Part shown: piece by piece, positions 3,966 to 6,923 of the stretch | Numbering within the stretch: the first letter of the stretch is position 1 | Layout of the letters: each line of letters starts with the position of its first letter | NCBI GenBank assembly: GCA_903886165.1 | Contig: CAISLL010000196.1 | Coordinates: 1 to 6,923, forward strand | Source of the DNA: an uncultured beta proteobacterium | GTDB taxonomy: Bacteria; Pseudomonadota; Gammaproteobacteria; Burkholderiales; Burkholderiaceae_C | Length of the DNA: 6,923 nt | Direction of reading: 5' to 3' | The notes under the pieces: generated by a model | What the model saw: only the letters and a program-made list of their open reading frames with translations | Databases searched by the model: none | What the model was told of the DNA's origin: nothing | Made by a program: the position numbers and the translations under genes

Positions 3966-6763
3966 GCGCTTCATTCTCTATCAACTTTTCCGCCCATGTG
4001 AAGAAACTTTTTCAATTCGGACTGCGTCGCAAATTTGGCAGCTTGAGTGCGGGCATCGGGATTGCGATGTGTGTGGGGCTGTTGGCGCCTGCCATCATTG
4101 GCGGGTATACGTTGACAACACTTAGGCAGGACCAACGCGCAAAGGATCTTGACCATCAGATCCGGGACAAACTGGAATTGTTGGCGATCAGCCTGGCAGA
4201 CCCGTTGTGGAATATTGATAACCAGGCTGCAGGTTCAATTTTGATGGCCATGATGCGGGACCCGACCATCGTCCGCATCGTGGTGAACAACCCCAACGGG
4301 CGTGAGTTTCTGGGCTTTGAGCGGCTTGAGCGCCGGATCGGATCTGCGCGCCACGGGCAACGCGACATCTTGCGGGCAGGTGCTGTGGTTGGCCGGGTCG
4401 AGGTTGAATTCGATGACGGGTTGAGTCAGCGTGCCTACCAAAGTGATCGTATGTATTACGTTCTGGTGTTGGCAAGCCAGTTTGCGGTGGCACTGGCCTT
4501 GATGCTTTTTGTTGTAAGGCGTCGGGTTTTGCAGCCGTTGGCGCGCTTGCGGGCGTTTTCAGACCAGATCGCAAAGGGTAACCTGCACACCCAGCTTGAC
4601 TGGGCTCGAACAGACGAGATCGGTCATCTGGCACGCCAACTCGATCACATGCGCAGTGGCTTGAAGGCATCGTTCGAAGAGCAACAGGTGATTCTGGAGA
4701 ACATTCAGGTTGGCGTGATTTTTGTGCGGGATCACATCATCCGGCTGGCCAATCGTCATGTGGAGGAAATATTCGGATACGCCCCGGGTGAGATGCATGG
4801 GCAAATGTCACACATCATTTACCACTCGACGCATCAATTCGAAGAAATAGCGGGTCAGGCCACTGCCGCCGTTGCCGAAATCAATGGCGTTTATGAAGGT
4901 GAGTTGAACCTCAAGCGCCGCAATGGCAGCGGATTTTGGGCCCATATGCGGGGCAGAGCCCTTGACCACACCGAACCCCACGCTGGAAGCATCTGGGTGT
5001 TTGAAGACGTCACCGAGCAGCATCGGGCTGCAGCACAACTGCGGCTGTCGGCCACCGTGTTTGAGAACACGGCAGACGGCGTGATGATCACAGATTCACA
5101 GCGGCACATTGTGGCGGTCAACCGGAGTTTTGAACGCATTACTGGTTATGGCGAGGCAGAGGTTCTGGGTCACTCTCCGTCGTTTCTGCATTCCGGCCGT
5201 CAGGGGCATGAGTTTTACGCCCAGATGTGGCGAACCTTGGAAGAAACCCGTCGCTGGAGCGGGGAATTGTGGAACCGCCGAAAGACCGGTGAAATCTACC
5301 CCGAGCATTTGACGATCACGGCGGTGTTGGGCGCCAAGGGTGAACTGGACCATTACGTCAGTGTGTTCAGCGACATCACCTTTCGCAAGGAGGCTGAAAG
5401 CGAGATCACAAAGCTGGCGTTTTACGATTTCCTGACACAGCTTCCAAACCGGCGGTTGATGCTGGATCGATTGACCCAGGCACTGGCCAGCAGTGCGCGC
5501 CACCAACGGCATGGCGCCTTGATGTTGATTGACCTGGACAACTTCAAGACACTTAATGACACGCTGGGACACGATGTAGGTGACCAGTTGCTGGTACGCG
5601 TGGCGGCACGTCTGGAATCGTGCGTCAGGGAAGGTGACACAGTTGCACGCCTGGGAGGCGACGAATTTGTTGTGATTCTTGAGGGTCTTGACAAGGACGG
5701 TGCTGCACCATTGCAGGCCGAGGCCGTGGCGCAGAAGGTGCTCTTTGAACTCAAGAAGCCGTATTTGCTTGACCTGTCATTGACCGCCGAACATTTGACC
5801 CAGCGCAGTCATGATTGCACCGCCAGCCTGGGCATCGCCATGTTTAGGGATCAGTCCATCTCTGTCGACGAATTGATGAAGCGGGCGGATACCGCGATGT
5901 ACCAAGCCAAAGCGGCTGGGCGCAACGCGCTTCGCTTTTTTGATCCTGACATGCAACTGGCGGTTGCCGCACGGGCTGCTCTGGAGCTTGACTTGCGCCG
6001 GGGGCTGCTTGAAAAGCAGTTTTTGCTCTATTTCCAGTCCCAGGTTGATTCGTCAAATTGTGTCATTGGTGCGGAAGTGCTTTTGCGTTGGCAGCATCCC
6101 GAGCGTGGTTTGGTGTCTCCCATCGAATTTATTCCACTGGCTGAAGAAACCGGCCTGATCCTGCCACTGGGTCAATGGGTGTTGGAGGCTGCCTGTGCCC
6201 AGTTGGCAGTTTGGGCGGATCGTCCCGGTTTCCAAAACCTCACCTTGGCGGTGAATGTCAGTGCCCGGCAGTTCCGGCAGCCAGATTTTGTCCAGCAGGT
6301 GCTGGCGGCGTTGAATCAGTTTGATGCCAACCCGGGCAGGCTCAAACTTGAGCTCACGGAGAGCATGCTGGTGGACAATGTGGAAGATGTGATTGAGAAA
6401 ATGAAAGTCCTGAAGCAGCGGGGGGTCAATTTTTCAATGGACGATTTCGGGACTGGCTACTCATCTCTCCTGTACCTGAAATTGTTGCCGATCGACCAAC
6501 TGAAAATTGACCGATCTTTTGTGCGTGATGTGCTCACCGACCTGAATGACGCTGCGATTGCGCGCACCATTGTGGCGCTTGGGCAAAGTCTTGGCCTTTC
6601 TGTCATTGCAGAAGGGGTCGAAACACAGGTGCAGCGTGACTTTTTGGCGGCAAATGGTTGTGACTTGTATCAAGGTTATTTCTTCAGCCGCCCGTTGCCC
6701 CTTGATGACTTCACGGCTTATGTGAATCATTCGCAAACCTCGGTACAGCACAGTCTTTCCTGA
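3962..6763 (+). CDS. Membrane sensor diguanylate cyclase/phosphodiesterase (HAMP-PAS-PAS-GGDEF-EAL)
   Basis: Numbered from TTG 3962 the protein has 933 aa. It has TM1 (about 29-51), a periplasmic sensor of about 110 residues with a PLWNID motif (81-86), TM2 (about 165-186), HAMP (about 187-240), PAS1 (about 241-355), PAS2 (about 360-475), GGDEF (about 482-665) and EAL (about 675-925). The active site R-L-G-G-D-E-F (563-569) is intact, and R556-E-G-D559 five residues before GGDEF is a c-di-GMP inhibitory I-site. The EAL domain has E705 (as EVL), N765, E797, D827-D828, K848, E884 and Q904, so phosphodiesterase activity is expected as well. The protein would set c-di-GMP levels, and so motility or biofilm, in response to a periplasmic signal. 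The start is unsure: GTG 3998 (921 aa) gives a compact KK/RRK N-terminus, and neither candidate has a ribosome site. The divergent binding protein is a likely partner. Confidence 0.92.
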   Translation: MSASFSINFSAHVKKLFQFGLRRKFGSLSAGIGIAMCVGLLAPAIIGGYTLTTLRQDQRAKDLDHQIRDKLELLAISLADPLWNIDNQAAGSILMAMMRDPTIVRIVVNNPNGREFLGFERLERRIGSARHGQRDILRAGAVVGRVEVEFDDGLSQRAYQSDRMYYVLVLASQFAVALALMLFVVRRRVLQPLARLRAFSDQIAKGNLHTQLDWARTDEIGHLARQLDHMRSGLKASFEEQQVILENIQVGVIFVRDHIIRLANRHVEEIFGYAPGEMHGQMSHIIYHSTHQFEEIAGQATAAVAEINGVYEGELNLKRRNGSGFWAHMRGRALDHTEPHAGSIWVFEDVTEQHRAAAQLRLSATVFENTADGVMITDSQRHIVAVNRSFERITGYGEAEVLGHSPSFLHSGRQGHEFYAQMWRTLEETRRWSGELWNRRKTGEIYPEHLTITAVLGAKGELDHYVSVFSDITFRKEAESEITKLAFYDFLTQLPNRRLMLDRLTQALASSARHQRHGALMLIDLDNFKTLNDTLGHDVGDQLLVRVAARLESCVREGDTVARLGGDEFVVILEGLDKDGAAPLQAEAVAQKVLFELKKPYLLDLSLTAEHLTQRSHDCTASLGIAMFRDQSISVDELMKRADTAMYQAKAAGRNALRFFDPDMQLAVAARAALELDLRRGLLEKQFLLYFQSQVDSSNCVIGAEVLLRWQHPERGLVSPIEFIPLAEETGLILPLGQWVLEAACAQLAVWADRPGFQNLTLAVNVSARQFRQPDFVQQVLAALNQFDANPGRLKLELTESMLVDNVEDVIEKMKVLKQRGVNFSMDDFGTGYSSLLYLKLLPIDQLKIDRSFVRDVLTDLNDAAIARTIVALGQSLGLSVIAEGVETQVQRDFLAANGCDLYQGYFFSRPLPLDDFTAYVNHSQTSVQHSLS

Positions 6764-6773
6764 CGACTCGTAG

Positions 6774-6786
6774 TCAGCGGCGCTGA
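6774..6786. terminator. Weak hairpin after the GGDEF-EAL gene
   Basis: TCAGC-GGC-GCTGA is a perfect 5-bp stem 10 nt after the stop codon, preceded by a second small dyad, GACT-CGT-AGTC (6764-6774 region). A broken T-rich stretch (GGGTTTGTTT) follows about 10 nt later. This is weak as an intrinsic terminator, but it is the only structure seen there. The remaining bases to 6923 hold no gene I can support. Confidence 0.3.
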
Positions 6787-6923
6787 ACGTTGCGGGTTTG
6801 TTTGCAGGCGTCAAGTTACTGATGTCAGACCAAGCTGGGGTTTCCCGCTGGCGAAACAGTGGTGTTTGATCCTCGCATGCACGTCCCACAGGCTCATTTG
6901 CCTTGTTCATGGTTTCCGTCTTG

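Noticed and set aside
3862..3984. N-terminal extension of the solute-binding protein to TTG 3984
   Set aside because: It would place 41 residues before a clear signal peptide and overlap the divergent gene; GGAAAAG before the TTG is the only point in favour.
6461..6910. A 149-codon open frame on the minus strand at the right end
   Set aside because: Two thirds of it is antisense to the conserved EAL domain, it matches no family I know, and it has only a weak purine stretch before its ATG. The first 49 codons lie in unassigned DNA and could be a real N-terminus, but I cannot support this.

Overview
The window looks like a chromosomal piece of a betaproteobacterium, most likely Burkholderiales/Comamonadaceae (Rhodoferax/Polaromonas-like). 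This is inferred from the moderately high GC, the style of the B12-type MerR regulator and of the multidomain c-di-GMP protein, and the loosely packed accessory genes; no single marker fixes the taxon. No rRNA, tRNA, CRISPR array or intact mobile element is visible.

Left end (1-609, + strand): the last codons of a probable antitoxin overlap a complete RelE/ParE-type toxin gene by a TGATG stop/start. The toxin stop in turn overlaps the start of a decayed HME-type (CusA-like) RND efflux pump remnant. The remnant keeps one block of late transmembrane segments and the extreme C-terminus, with an internal deletion and a frame change between them.

Middle (641-2840, - strand): a probable three-gene operon runs leftwards from a good sigma70-like promoter (2813-2840). 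It encodes a 280-aa secreted helical protein, a 113-aa secreted protein, and a MerR-family regulator with a C-terminal cobalamin-binding domain carrying both hallmark motifs of the CarH/LitR photoreceptor family (W-x9-EH and ExHxxG). A near-perfect 19-bp palindrome fills the gap between -35 and -10, which suggests a repressor site and possible autoregulation by the B12 regulator. A second, shorter RND C-terminal remnant (2977-3077) lies upstream of this promoter, so the operon sits between two related pump relics.

Right part (3121-6763): two divergent genes share a control region of about 100-140 bp. Leftwards is a solitary periplasmic solute-binding protein with no transporter partner. Rightwards is a membrane GGDEF-EAL protein of about 920-930 aa (periplasmic sensor, HAMP, two PAS, GGDEF with I-site, EAL), with the catalytic residues of both enzyme domains present. 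The pairing resembles the NspS-MbaA arrangement of Vibrio, where a periplasmic binding protein controls a GGDEF-EAL enzyme. The intergenic region holds a perfect 13-bp tandem duplication and a candidate promoter with a 19-bp spacer containing a dyad. The last 160 bases contain a weak hairpin and no convincing gene.
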